This document shows, in pieces, positions 8,168-17,544 of a stretch of DNA of 51,591 nucleotides. The stretch's first letter is position 1, and each line of letters opens with the position of its first letter. A program made the translations under genes and the position numbers. Below the pieces are notes generated by a model, which was not told the DNA's origin, did not search any database, and was given only the letters and a program-made list of their open reading frames with translations. Origin of the DNA: an uncultured bacterium (GTDB lineage: Bacteria; Bacillota; Clostridia; Lachnospirales; Lachnospiraceae); assembly GCA_937893485.1 (NCBI GenBank), contig CALBJL010000219.1:1-51591 (forward strand). Direction: 5' to 3'.

Positions 8168-8899
8168 TTAATCATGGCGCTCATCCGGGCTGTCAAATGT
8201 CTCACAAAAACGCGCCTGAAAAGACGGCGGTTCGCCGTGCTTATACAAATGGGAGATGTCCCCGAAACCGGTCATCCGCAAGATTGCGATCCCTTCCCGG
8301 CGCTCCTCCGTCACCAGCGTCGTGACCGAGCTCGGTGCCGCGCACACCTGATGCCAGAGCACCATCGGCGAAACTCCAAGTATATGGCTGAGCAGTACAC
8401 ACTCCAGCCCGAAATGACAGAAAAACACGAGCGTATCACGGTTCGCCTGCTCCACACGGTAAATACGTCCCTCATGTACATAGCCATGTGACGCTAACAG
8501 CCGGTCAAAATTGTCTGTGACCCACCGGTACTGTGCACCGACATCATCCCGTGCCATCACCGGATGCGTCATCCATTTCTCATAGTCAAAAAAGAGTGGC
8601 TCGCCCGTCCAGTCCTGCGGCAGCCAGTCCCATGTAATCATTTTGCGGTCTGTCACATCCGGACGGTCAATCGGCGCATCAAATTCACGCAGCCATTCAC
8701 ATTCCGTCGCCGTCCGCCCCATGCGCTCCAGCGTCGGGGCAGCCGTCGCCTTTGCCCTGCCGAGCGGTGATACATAAAATTTGCTGATATCCATGCCGGA
8801 GAGCCGTTCTGCCAGCAATTCTGCCTCCCTGCGTCCCTTCGGGGTCAGTGAGTCGTGCTCGTAGTCCGGATCTCCGTGTCTTACGATTAAAATTTTCAT
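8168..8899 (-). CDS. Histidine phosphatase family protein (phosphoglycerate mutase-like)
   Basis: The 243-residue protein opens with the RHG catalytic motif (MKILIVRHGDPDYE) and has the second-half motif FFCHFGLE, as expected for the phosphohistidine branch of this superfamily. These enzymes use the RHG histidine as phospho-acceptor; substrates range from sugar phosphates to nucleotides, so none is assigned. The start at 8899 is the only methionine before the motif; the ribosome site is weak. It lies 41 bases after the hydrogenase gene and may be co-transcribed with it. Confidence 0.9.
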   Translation of the reverse strand: MKILIVRHGDPDYEHDSLTPKGRREAELLAERLSGMDISKFYVSPLGRAKATAAPTLERMGRTATECEWLREFDAPIDRPDVTDRKMITWDWLPQDWTGEPLFFDYEKWMTHPVMARDDVGAQYRWVTDNFDRLLASHGYVHEGRIYRVEQANRDTLVFFCHFGLECVLLSHILGVSPMVLWHQVCAAPSSVTTLVTEERREGIAILRMTGFGDISHLYKHGEPPSFQARFCETFDSPDERHD

Positions 8900-8940
8900 C
8901 TTACCAAAATCTTTATCTCTTTTTATTTCTTTAAATGCAA

Positions 8941-10395
8941 TTATTCATGATCGCGGTGCATAGAAAATGCATCCATCGGATAATTTTTCAGGTTATCTAC
9001 GATCCTCCGGTCGTCAGCCTGTGACAACAGTGCATCACGGTTCTTCTTTGCGGAAGCGATCTCCTCAAAGCGGCTCGGGCCGCCGACACAGCCGCCCTCA
9101 CATGCCATTCCCTCGATGAAATCCTCCGGCAGCTTGCCAACCTTCATGAGCAGCAGCGCCTTCTTGCAGTCTGCCGCACCGTTGACGGTACATACCTTTG
9201 CATCGCACTCCTGATCGGTCTCTTTCATGTACTCAAGCACAGAAGCAGTCACGCCGCCGGCATTTCCGTAACGCTTGCCATAGACAGATGCCTCCTGATA
9301 AGTATTCGCCTTCGGCTCCAGCACCACATTCTTCGCACGTAAGATCGCACGCAGCTCGCTGTAGGTCAGTACATAATCTGCATTTCCCTCGATCTGCTGG
9401 TCTACGACCTCCGACTTCTTTGCCACACACGGTCCAATAAAGACTGTAAGTGCTCCCGGATGCTGTGACTTCACATAACGCGAGATCGCACACATCGGTG
9501 AAACCGTCGTCGAAATATGACCGGCGAGCTCCGGATAATGCTTGCGGATCATATTGACAAAGCCCGGACAGCAGCTTGTCGTCTTTTTCTCACCGTTCTT
9601 ATAAGCCTCTAACCATTCCTCCGCCTCGCTGGCAGTCGTCATATCTCCGCCGAGACCTGCCTCGATCAATCCGGCAAAGCCGAGCTTTTTCGCTGCCTCG
9701 CGGAAACTCTGCATCGTGATGCCCTCGCCGAACTGTCCCTCGGTCGCAGGTGCCACAATCGCGTAGATCTCCTTGCCCTCTGTGAGCGCGCGGATGACCT
9801 CTACAATATATGCCTTGGAGCCGATCGCACCAAACGGACAGCTATGGATACACTGACCGCAGCGGATACACTTCTTTTCATCGATCACGGAAATACCTAA
9901 CTCGTTGTAGGTGATCGCATTGACCGGACACTTGAACTTACAGGGGCGCTTCAAATGCGCGATCGCACCGTAAGGACACGACTTTGCACACTTTCCGCAC
10001 TCCTTACACTTATTTGCATCAATATGTGAGCGATGCTCGCCCGCAGAGATCGCGCCGAAATTACACGCATTGATACATGCTTTTCCCAGACAGTTCTGAC
10101 AGTTATCGGTTACGACATAGCTGGAGATCGGACAGTCCTCACAGGCAGAGGTGATGACCTGAATCACATTTCCGGTGTCTTCCATTCCGGGTGCCTTACC
10201 CTCCGCAAGTCGAATACGCTGGCGGAGAATCTCACGTTCTTTGTACACACAGCAGCGGAACCTCGGGGTCGGTCCGGGGAGCAGATCCATCGGTATATGG
10301 TCTCTTGCCTCCTCTAAATCTCCTGCAAATGCATGTTTTGCTACTTCGTAAAGAACCTCATGTTTGATCTTAATGACATTTTCGTCTGCGTACAT
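8941..10395 (-). CDS. Monomeric [FeFe] hydrogenase, group B-like
   Basis: At 484 residues this carries ferredoxin-like cysteine clusters (Cys99-111, 130-140, 152-156, 176-186) followed by the three H-cluster motifs: TSCCPGF (about 274-279), GPCVAKKSE (about 321-329) and EGMACEGGCVGG near the C-terminus. TSCCPGF and GPCVAKK in place of the group-A TSCCPGW and MPCxxKK suggest the less-studied group B hydrogenases of Firmicutes, whose physiological role (H2 evolution or sensing) is uncertain. No HydE, HydF or HydG maturase is in the window. AGGAG lies 11 bases upstream of the ATG. Confidence 0.88.
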   Translation of the reverse strand: MYADENVIKIKHEVLYEVAKHAFAGDLEEARDHIPMDLLPGPTPRFRCCVYKEREILRQRIRLAEGKAPGMEDTGNVIQVITSACEDCPISSYVVTDNCQNCLGKACINACNFGAISAGEHRSHIDANKCKECGKCAKSCPYGAIAHLKRPCKFKCPVNAITYNELGISVIDEKKCIRCGQCIHSCPFGAIGSKAYIVEVIRALTEGKEIYAIVAPATEGQFGEGITMQSFREAAKKLGFAGLIEAGLGGDMTTASEAEEWLEAYKNGEKKTTSCCPGFVNMIRKHYPELAGHISTTVSPMCAISRYVKSQHPGALTVFIGPCVAKKSEVVDQQIEGNADYVLTYSELRAILRAKNVVLEPKANTYQEASVYGKRYGNAGGVTASVLEYMKETDQECDAKVCTVNGAADCKKALLLMKVGKLPEDFIEGMACEGGCVGGPSRFEEIASAKKNRDALLSQADDRRIVDNLKNYPMDAFSMHRDHE

Positions 10396-10520
10396 TCTCT
10401 TGTTTACTCCTCTCGTCGTATTGAATCATTTTCTCAATTTTTAATGATACATGAATTTCTATCTTTTTTCCACAAAAAAATTGTCTTAAATCATGTACAT
10501 TGTTATTTTTTTAACGTATA

Positions 10521-11972
10521 TTATTTTTTCCACGTTGTTTTTGAGAATAAGATCAATATTGGGAAGATTTCCAGTCGTCCGGCGAGCATGTCCAGAATCA
10601 ATACCAGCTTGGAAAATACGCTGAACCCGCCGAAATTGCAGGTCGGTCCGACCTGCTCAAATCCCGGTCCGACATTGTTAAAACATGTCAGCACCGCCGT
10701 CAGATTCGTTGTGATCGAAAATTCATCCAGCGAAACCAGAAAAAAGCTGCCAACGATAATCAGTGCATAGGCTGCCAGATATGCATTTGTATTCTGCAAT
10801 ACCTTTTCATCCACGGCTCTGCCGTTCACGCGCACGACCTCCACCTTGCCGGGGTGTACGATCTGGCGCACGCTGCGTCTGAGACCCTTGAGCACGAGCA
10901 GGGCGCGTCCACACTTGAATCCACCGCCGGTACTGCCCGCACAGGCACCCAACAGCATCAGACACAAGAGAATCCCTTTGGAAAAGGATGGCCATAGATC
11001 AAAATCCGTCGTCGCAAATCCGGTCGTTGTTATGACACTCGCCACCTGAAATGCCGCATGGCGGACTGTCTCGCCGAGTGTCCCATAATAGCCGCGCAGA
11101 TTAAATGCTATGAGTGCAGTACTGCCTGCCACAACACCGATATACAGCCGCAGCTCCTCATCCCTGAATACGCTCTTCACCTGTTGGATCAGCAGCATAT
11201 AATAGCAGGTAAAATTCACACCAAACAACAGCATGAACACCGTACATACATTTTGCAGATACGGGCTGTAGCCTGCCATACTGTCATTTTTGATACCGAA
11301 GCCTCCGGTACCCGCCGTACCAAATGCCGTACATACCGAGTCAAACAACGGCATATCGCCGCATAACAGAAAAATCACATTGAGTACAGTCAGTATAATA
11401 TAGAGCACATACAGAATCTCCGCCGTCTGTCTCATGCGTGGAACGAGCTTACCAACCTGCGGACCGGGGCTCTCCGCACGTAAAATGTGCATCGTAAAGC
11501 CCTTGCTGCGCTCATCCCCCGACGATACCGCCAGCAAAAATACGAGCACACCCATACCGCCGAGCCAATGGCTGAAACTGCGCCAATACAGCAGTCCGTA
11601 AGGCATCAATTCTACTTCTGGCAGAATTGATGCTCCGGTTGTCGTGAATCCGGATACGATCTCAAACAATGCATCCACATAATGCGGAATCGCACCGGAA
11701 AAGAAAAACGGCAGCGCACCGAACAGTGCCAGCACGATCCAACTGAGACCGACGCAAACCAACCCCTCCTTTGCATGAAAGCCTTTGCGCGTGCCGCGTG
11801 TCATCGCTACCATGACACCACCTGCCAACAGGGTAATGACCATGGTGATGAGCAGTGCCCGCACCGCCGCCTCCTCGTGATAGTACAAGCTGATCGCATA
11901 GGCGGGCAGCATAAATACTGCCTCCACCAACAGGATCTTTCCGATAAATTTTCCAATCATTTTATAATTCAT
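10521..11972 (-). CDS. trkH: Trk-type potassium channel subunit TrkH
   Basis: The membrane protein of 483 residues has repeated helices and selectivity-filter segments such as TTTGAS, AGTGGF, TTGFATTD and NVGPGF, the four P-loop signatures of the Trk/Ktr family. It forms the ion-conducting subunit for K+ uptake. I set the start at 11972 (MNYKM): it is four bases after the trkA stop and has GAGG upstream within the trkA end; a longer frame to 11987 would overlap trkA. Gating is by TrkA, encoded directly upstream in the same operon. Confidence 0.93.
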   Translation of the reverse strand: MNYKMIGKFIGKILLVEAVFMLPAYAISLYYHEEAAVRALLITMVITLLAGGVMVAMTRGTRKGFHAKEGLVCVGLSWIVLALFGALPFFFSGAIPHYVDALFEIVSGFTTTGASILPEVELMPYGLLYWRSFSHWLGGMGVLVFLLAVSSGDERSKGFTMHILRAESPGPQVGKLVPRMRQTAEILYVLYIILTVLNVIFLLCGDMPLFDSVCTAFGTAGTGGFGIKNDSMAGYSPYLQNVCTVFMLLFGVNFTCYYMLLIQQVKSVFRDEELRLYIGVVAGSTALIAFNLRGYYGTLGETVRHAAFQVASVITTTGFATTDFDLWPSFSKGILLCLMLLGACAGSTGGGFKCGRALLVLKGLRRSVRQIVHPGKVEVVRVNGRAVDEKVLQNTNAYLAAYALIIVGSFFLVSLDEFSITTNLTAVLTCFNNVGPGFEQVGPTCNFGGFSVFSKLVLILDMLAGRLEIFPILILFSKTTWKK

Positions 11973-11976
11973 CGCT

Positions 11977-13338
11977 CTATGCCTCAAAAATATCGTTTAA
12001 CTGATAAATGACTGCATCCCGGCTCGTCACCACGATCACCGTATCGCCCTTTTCGTAATAAGAATCACCTCCGGGAATCTCCTGCCTGCCCTTGTGTGTG
12101 ATACATACGACCAACACATTTTTCTTTAAATGCAGCTTCTTTAACGGTTCACCGATATGTCTCGTATCATCGTCCACACAGAACTCCAACGCCTCTGCCT
12201 TTCCGTCTGCAATCGCATGCACGGACAGCGCCGCCCCCTCCTGATTGTGGAGCGCACGCACATAACGCACGATCGTGTTACAGCACAACTGCTTGGGGCT
12301 GACCGTACTTCCGATCGGCAGCTGGTCTAAAATATAAGAATTGTCCATGCGTCCGAGCTTTGTGATCACCTGCGGCACCTTGCGGATCGTTCCCTGCAGG
12401 GAAATGACCATGTTGAGCTCATCAATACCCGTCATCGTCACGAGTGCGTCACAATCATCCATGCCCTCACTCTCAAGCAGACGCTCATCGCTCGCGTCGC
12501 CCTGAATGACCGTCACACCGGGCAGCAGGTTCGCAAGCTGCAGGCAGCGGTCATAGTCCTGCTCGATCAGGCGTACCGCAATGCCGCTCTGATCCAGCTG
12601 CTTTGCCAGATAATAGCTGAGCCGTCCGCCGCCGCACAGCAGGACGCGGCGCACTTTATGTGTAATCACTTTCAGATTTTTGAGTAATGTCTCTAACGTA
12701 TCAGTCGGCGCGGTCACAAAAATACGGTCTCCGGCGAGCAGTGTATAGTTACCATCCGGAGCTACCGCTGATCCGTTCCTGAGCACCGCACAGATCAGCA
12801 CCTTACAGCCGACAACCGAATCGAGATCCGCCAGTGTATGATTGCACAGCAGACTATCCTTGTCCACGCGCAGCTCCACAATCTCTACGCGCCCCTTCGC
12901 AAACGTATCCCTCTTTAAAAAGCCCGGATATTTGAGCAGCCGCTCGATCTCTACCGCCGCCTGTTTTTCAGGATTGATCGTCAGCGACAGCGGGAATACC
13001 TCTCGCATCTTGACAATCTGGTCGGTATATTCGGGATTGCGGATACGCGCGATCGTATGCAGCTTGTCATTCATCCCATGCGCCGTCAGACAGCACAGCA
13101 GATTGATCTCATCCGCACTCGTTGCAGCAATCAGAAGATCCGCCTCATGCACACCTGCCCGTTCCAATACATCCATCGTCGCACAATTACCCTGTACTGC
13201 CATAATATCATACAATTCCTCGGTCGACTCAAGTACACGCGGGTTGGCATCTATAATCGTAATATCATATCCCTCCGCAGACAACTGCCTGGTCAGCATC
13301 GCACCTACCTTGCCGTCCCCCGCAATTATGATCTTCAT
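11977..13338 (-). CDS. trkA: Trk potassium uptake regulatory subunit TrkA
   Basis: The 453-residue cytoplasmic protein has two tandem RCK units: a first Rossmann domain starting MKIIIAGDGKVGAML and a second starting VRRVLLCGGGRLSYYLAK near residue 225, each followed by a TrkA-C domain. It binds NAD(H)/ATP and gates TrkH. The second nucleotide motif GGGRLSY is slightly degenerate. AGGAGG is 12 bases from the ATG, a long spacing. A promoter is visible at 13405-13432. Confidence 0.93.
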   Translation of the reverse strand: MKIIIAGDGKVGAMLTRQLSAEGYDITIIDANPRVLESTEELYDIMAVQGNCATMDVLERAGVHEADLLIAATSADEINLLCCLTAHGMNDKLHTIARIRNPEYTDQIVKMREVFPLSLTINPEKQAAVEIERLLKYPGFLKRDTFAKGRVEIVELRVDKDSLLCNHTLADLDSVVGCKVLICAVLRNGSAVAPDGNYTLLAGDRIFVTAPTDTLETLLKNLKVITHKVRRVLLCGGGRLSYYLAKQLDQSGIAVRLIEQDYDRCLQLANLLPGVTVIQGDASDERLLESEGMDDCDALVTMTGIDELNMVISLQGTIRKVPQVITKLGRMDNSYILDQLPIGSTVSPKQLCCNTIVRYVRALHNQEGAALSVHAIADGKAEALEFCVDDDTRHIGEPLKKLHLKKNVLVVCITHKGRQEIPGGDSYYEKGDTVIVVTSRDAVIYQLNDIFEA

Positions 13339-13404
13339 AGCAAAATCATTCCTCCTAATATTATGATCGTTTCGTAACCGTTTCCGTGTTACGCGTTACC
13401 TTGT

Positions 13405-13432
13405 ATTGTACCATATCTGTAGCAATCTGCAA
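13405..13432 (-). promoter_or_regulatory. Candidate trkAH promoter
   Basis: On the minus strand TTGCAG (13427-13432) is 16 bases from TACAAT (13405-13410), followed by a leader holding CGTAAC / GTTACG inverted repeats. It starts right at the 3' end of the ketopantoate reductase gene. Confidence 0.5.
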
Positions 13433-13435
13433 CTA

Positions 13436-14380
13436 CTATTCACTCTGCGCAGCGCGCTCCTGCAATAAGCCGTACATTTTCTCCGATACAGGCACCGGCA
13501 CACCCAGCCGCCTTGCTTCGCGCACGAGATAACCGCTGAACGTATCGATCTCCGCCGGTCTGCCGGCATCCAGATCACGCTGCAATGAGCTTGTGGCATC
13601 CTTGCGGTACATCCGGAAACGGTCGAAAAATTCCTTTTTATGCTCCGGCTGCACTGCCACGCCCTTTGCCTTTGCCACCTCATATGCCTCCGAAATCAGA
13701 TCCAGAAACTCCTGTGATTTCAGCGGATCCTCACGCAGCTGCCCGATCGTGTTGTCATAGGCGGCTGTCGCCACATTATAGGCACAGTTGAGGATGTATT
13801 TGCGCCAGACCTCCAGCTCAATATCCTCTGCAACCAGATGCTCCACGCCTGCGCCCGTAAGCAGCTCAGATACCTCCGCGAGCGCCTGACGCTCCTGCTC
13901 ATCCGCATGCTGGATACCGATGCGCAGTCTCGCAAAATAACCCTGATGGATCACCTCATAAGCCTCGTTCGTAAATGCCACGATATAAATGACCGCATCT
14001 GCCACGATTCCCTTTCCGAGCTGCTCACGCACACGCTGCGCCGTATCAATGCCGTTCATGACCGGAATGACAACGGTATGTTCTCCGACCGCATGTGCAA
14101 TCTGTGCACATGCCTGCTCCAGCGAATAATTTTTCACACATAAAAAGATGTAATCCTGTTCCTCTAGCTGCTCCGATGTCACTACATGTGCCGGCTGGAT
14201 GCAGAATTCACCGGACAGGTCACTGTGCACCTTCAGACCATCTTTTTTGATTGCCTCCAGTCTCGCTCCTCTGGCTGCCATCGTCACCTGATCGGGATAG
14301 GCTTTTGCGAGTACACCCGCCAGATAACCACCGACTCCGCCGACTCCCACAACCGCAATCTTTTTATTTCTTAAATCCAT
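13436..14380 (-). CDS. Ketopantoate reductase family protein (2-dehydropantoate 2-reductase)
   Basis: The 314-residue protein has the ApbA/PanE layout: N-terminal Rossmann fold with GVGGVGGYLAG (about 13-23), the NAD(P)-domain helix with LCVKNY, a conserved lysine-containing linker WRKYILNCAYN, and a C-terminal helical domain. Such enzymes reduce ketopantoate with NADPH in pantothenate synthesis. No other pan gene is nearby, and the family contains many paralogues of other specificity, so panE is not claimed. GAGAGG lies before the ATG. Confidence 0.85.
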   Translation of the reverse strand: MDLRNKKIAVVGVGGVGGYLAGVLAKAYPDQVTMAARGARLEAIKKDGLKVHSDLSGEFCIQPAHVVTSEQLEEQDYIFLCVKNYSLEQACAQIAHAVGEHTVVIPVMNGIDTAQRVREQLGKGIVADAVIYIVAFTNEAYEVIHQGYFARLRIGIQHADEQERQALAEVSELLTGAGVEHLVAEDIELEVWRKYILNCAYNVATAAYDNTIGQLREDPLKSQEFLDLISEAYEVAKAKGVAVQPEHKKEFFDRFRMYRKDATSSLQRDLDAGRPAEIDTFSGYLVREARRLGVPVPVSEKMYGLLQERAAQSE

Positions 14381-14478
14381 CTGCTACCTCTCTTTCGTTG
14401 AAATAAACTGTTGAAATACAAAAATCCCCCCGCCATCCAACTCATGCTCTGATCAGTCTTCCTACGGGGAAATGCTTA

Positions 14479-15006
14479 TCAAAATCCAAAATCTTCGTAA
14501 TCGGCAGGCAGAAACCGGTGATAGATCACATGACAGCCCTCATCCTTAAAACAATAATAGTAGGGGTCATCGCCCTCCGTAAAACGGATCAGCAGATCAA
14601 ATTCACCATTATCAAGCACTGTTGCCGTACTCGCATACGGCTGTGCCTCGAACAGCCGCTTTACATCATCCAGTGTCGCGTGCCCGCCGAGCAGTTCAAC
14701 TAACTGGCGGATAAACGCATTTTCCTTCTGGTGCGCATGTACATATTCCACACCATCCTCCGATATCAGAAAGCAGAAGCGGTCCTTTACATGCGTGACC
14801 TCCACGCCGCCAAGCTCCTTTGCCACTGCCTCAGGAAATTCCAAAAGACGCGCCTGCATCTCGTCCGCCGTATCCGCGCAGTCATAGAAATGGCGGAGCG
14901 ATTCGAGCGGATAATACAGCCGGATCGTCTCCTTGCGGTAGCCGAGCTTTGCCTGCTCCTCCACGATCAGATCCATTAAATTTTTCTCTAAATCCTTATG
15001 ACTCAT
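14479..15006 (-). CDS. DUF3877-like uncharacterised protein
   Basis: The acidic protein of about 175 residues has no membrane segments. The N-terminal part LEKNLMDLIVEEQAKLGYR with RLYYPLESLRHF resembles DUF3877 proteins of Lachnospiraceae as I remember them; this was not searched. Conserved-looking features are LYYPLESL near residue 30 and a C-terminal YYYCFKDEGCHVIYHRFLP. The start is uncertain: 15006 follows a GAGGG, while 15039 would give a longer product with a poorly spaced site. The protein stands between the ketopantoate reductase and PIN-like genes. No function can be assigned. Confidence 0.7.
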   Translation of the reverse strand: MSHKDLEKNLMDLIVEEQAKLGYRKETIRLYYPLESLRHFYDCADTADEMQARLLEFPEAVAKELGGVEVTHVKDRFCFLISEDGVEYVHAHQKENAFIRQLVELLGGHATLDDVKRLFEAQPYASTATVLDNGEFDLLIRFTEGDDPYYYCFKDEGCHVIYHRFLPADYEDFGF

Positions 15007-15106
15007 CATACCCTCACTACGATTCCTGTTACGATCCATGTTTTACAATATTACTCTCTCACCAATGAAAAATAATCCTCCGGCGTCACTTCCTCAAAAC
15101 CGCTCC

Positions 15107-15979
15107 TTACAATTTGCTCATGATCTTTACATGTTTTTTCAGCACCTTGTAATATCCGCTTCCCTGTTCCTGCCCGAACTTCTTCACTGCCTCTACATTG
15201 AGCTTCTGAAGGTTCTTTTTCGGATCATCAATATGATGATAAATCTCCATGACTGCATCCGTACCCTCGGTATCACAGTCGGTATGCGCCAGCGCCACGG
15301 CAAAATAGTTTTTCAGCCGTGCTTTCCGCTTCGGCAGATAGTGTTCACCGAGGTCGGAAAATTCCTCCTGATGCTCCTTCATATAATAATAGATCTCATC
15401 ACCGATCGCCTGGTCATACATGCACACAAACGCATCATGGAACAGTGTCAGCTTAGAGAGCGGAATCGACGCGCAAAGCTGCTCGATGTCAGCCATATAC
15501 TGCGGCTCCAGCCTGTCCTGCTCCGGCTCTGCGGATAGCTCCGAATGCACGGTCAGCTCCGGCTCGGTACTCTCTGTGCCCGCGCGCAGAAGCTGTGCGA
15601 GCTTTTTACACTCGGTACTCTTCATCCGGCGCACCGGTTTGCCGCGCTGCACCCAGTATTTGACCGCTGCATCAAAGCCTGTATCGTTTGAGACGATCAC
15701 AAAGGCGTGATCCCGCGACAACGCCACACGTGCGCCCAACTCCGTCACAAGCTGGAAATCCAGTGCATTGCTGCCCTCCACGCATTTGATCCACTCGATC
15801 GTGCGGTTGGATAACCGCGTCAGCTCAATCACGCGCTCGTAGCTCATATGCGGACTCTTTTCCGTATAAAAAACAAGAATTTCATCCTGCGGATGCATCA
15901 CCAGCGCCAACTGAATCCATGCATCATTCACATTCTCACTGTCAACAAAATAGACAGTGGATTTCTTATCATCACTCAT
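15107..15979 (-). CDS. PIN/NYN-like domain protein
   Basis: The N-terminal 130 residues look like a PIN/NYN nuclease fold: a first acidic site in VYFVDSENV, a second in GSNALDFQLV, and a third in VIVSNDTGFDAAVKYW, spaced as in RNase-type metal sites. The C-terminal 150 residues are charged and helical, with no recognised domain. An AGGAG is 7 bases before the ATG at 15979. PIN and NYN proteins cut RNA, but no antitoxin-like partner is adjacent, so a toxin role is not supported. It may instead act in RNA processing or defence. Activity is an inference from the acidic triad. Confidence 0.7.
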   Translation of the reverse strand: MSDDKKSTVYFVDSENVNDAWIQLALVMHPQDEILVFYTEKSPHMSYERVIELTRLSNRTIEWIKCVEGSNALDFQLVTELGARVALSRDHAFVIVSNDTGFDAAVKYWVQRGKPVRRMKSTECKKLAQLLRAGTESTEPELTVHSELSAEPEQDRLEPQYMADIEQLCASIPLSKLTLFHDAFVCMYDQAIGDEIYYYMKEHQEEFSDLGEHYLPKRKARLKNYFAVALAHTDCDTEGTDAVMEIYHHIDDPKKNLQKLNVEAVKKFGQEQGSGYYKVLKKHVKIMSKL

Positions 15980-16093
15980 CATTCTTCTCCTAATTATATA
16001 TGTTTACACGCTTTACTATTTTACTACTTTACCACATTGTTGTAAGCGGATGTCCTGTTTATTATCATATCATAAAACTGTTGTGAAAATCCA

Positions 16094-16152
16094 CTTGAAA
16101 TGTTAAAATATAAACAGTTCATTTGCTGATTTTTAAGTAATTTTGTACAATA
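16094..16152 (+). promoter_or_regulatory. Candidate promoters of the second OAH sulfhydrylase gene
   Basis: The AT-rich leader contains more than one match. TTGTGA followed after 17 bases by TAAAAT gives a normal leader. TTGCTG with a 17-base spacer to TACAAT is nearer the gene but would start transcription almost at the AGGAGG. No riboswitch-like structure was seen. Confidence 0.4.
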
Positions 16153-16171
16153 TTTTAGGAGGAACCCATTT

Positions 16172-17446
16172 ATGAAAACCAACACCATCTGTGTACAGGG
16201 CGGCTATACTCCGGGAAACGGAGAGCCCCGTCAGGTCCCTATTATCCAGAGCACTACATTCAAATACGATACGAGCGAGGACATGGGCAAGTTATTTGAT
16301 CTGGAGGCATCCGGATATTTCTACACCCGTCTGCAGAACCCGACGAACGACTACGTTGCGGCAAAGATCGCCGAGCTTGAGGGCGGTACGGCTGCGATGC
16401 TGACCTCCAGCGGACAGGCAGCGAACTTTTTTGCCCTGTTTAATATCTGTGAGTGCGGAGACCACATCGTTTCCAGCAGCAGCATTTACGGCGGTACATT
16501 CAACCTGATCGCTGTCACGATGAAGCGCATGGGAATCGATGTGACATTTGTCTCTCCCACTGCCGGTGATGACGAATTAAACGCTGCTTTCCGTCCGAAC
16601 ACAAAGGCAATGTTCGGTGAGACCATCGCCAACCCCGCGCTGACCGTATTAGATATTGAGCGCTTTGCCAGGGCTGCCCACGCACACGGTGTGCCGCTCA
16701 TCGTGGACAACACGTTTGCGACTCCGGTCGGCTGCCGTCCGTTTGAGTGGGGCGCAGATATTGTGACGCATTCCACGACAAAATACATGGACGGACACGG
16801 TGCCGGTGTCGGCGGCGCGATCGTAGACAGCGGTCATTTCGACTGGATGGCACACGCCGACAAATATCCCGGTCTGACCACACCGGATGAGAGTTATCAC
16901 GGAATCACCTACGCCGAGCGTTTCGGCAACGGCGGCGCATTTATCACCAAATGTACATCGCAGCTCATGCGCGATCTCGGTTCGATCCAGAGCCCGCAGA
17001 ATGCATTTCTGCTCAACCTCGGTCTGGAAAGCCTGCATGTGCGCATGAAACGCCACTGCGAAAACGGACAGGCTGTTGCAAAGTATCTGCACGATCATCC
17101 GAAGGTAGCTTATGTAAACTACTGCGGTCTGCCGGATGACCCTTACCATGAGTTAGCCACCAAATACCTGCCGAACGGCAGCTGCGGTGTCGTTTCCTTC
17201 GGTCTGAAGGGTGGACGCGCAGCCGCCAGCACATTTATGAAGAGCCTGAAGCTGGCTGCCATCGAGACGCATGTCGCAGACGCACGCACCTGCTGTCTCA
17301 ATCCGGCATCCTCTACCCACCGTCAGATGAACGATGAACAGCTGAAAGAGGCGGGTGTACCTGCCGAGCTCGTCCGCATCAGTGTCGGTCTTGAGGACAT
17401 CGAGGATCTGATCGCAGATCTCTCACAGGCACTCGGCCAGTGTTGA
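16172..17446 (+). CDS. O-acetylhomoserine sulfhydrylase-type PLP enzyme, second copy
   Basis: The 424-residue protein of the Cys/Met metabolism PLP family carries YTRLQNPTNDYVAAK, SSIYGGTFNL, the PLP lysine in HSTTKYMDGHG, and NPASSTHRQM. It is clearly divergent from the 437-residue metY at 5748 (for example VGCRPFEWGAD against VRPIEYGAD), so it is not a recent duplicate. It likely makes homocysteine or handles a related O-acyl substrate or volatile thiol. AGGAGG lies 9 bases before the ATG. It is one of three plus-strand genes and is monocistronic, closed by the terminator at 17509-17544. Confidence 0.88.
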   Translation: MKTNTICVQGGYTPGNGEPRQVPIIQSTTFKYDTSEDMGKLFDLEASGYFYTRLQNPTNDYVAAKIAELEGGTAAMLTSSGQAANFFALFNICECGDHIVSSSSIYGGTFNLIAVTMKRMGIDVTFVSPTAGDDELNAAFRPNTKAMFGETIANPALTVLDIERFARAAHAHGVPLIVDNTFATPVGCRPFEWGADIVTHSTTKYMDGHGAGVGGAIVDSGHFDWMAHADKYPGLTTPDESYHGITYAERFGNGGAFITKCTSQLMRDLGSIQSPQNAFLLNLGLESLHVRMKRHCENGQAVAKYLHDHPKVAYVNYCGLPDDPYHELATKYLPNGSCGVVSFGLKGGRAAASTFMKSLKLAAIETHVADARTCCLNPASSTHRQMNDEQLKEAGVPAELVRISVGLEDIEDLIADLSQALGQC

Positions 17447-17508
17447 TTTCCGGTTCTTACAAAACCGTTACCTGCAGGACTTCTCCGGATGTTTTGCAGC
17501 AAACCAAA

Positions 17509-17544
17509 ACATGCACGCCCCTTTAAGGGTGTGCATGTTTTTTT
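17509..17544 (+). terminator. Strong terminator, overlaps the convergent YbhN-like gene
   Basis: A 12-bp stem ACATGCACGCCC / GGGTGTGCATGT (one G-T pair) is followed by a run of T. It ends the plus-strand gene at 17446. The loop and right arm also encode the last four residues and stop of the convergent minus-strand gene, whose stop is at 17523-17525. Confidence 0.85.

Noticed and set aside
5748..17446. Recent duplication of the O-acetylhomoserine sulfhydrylase gene
   Set aside because: The two proteins differ throughout in length and residues and lie on opposite strands in different contexts, so they are old paralogues or separately acquired.
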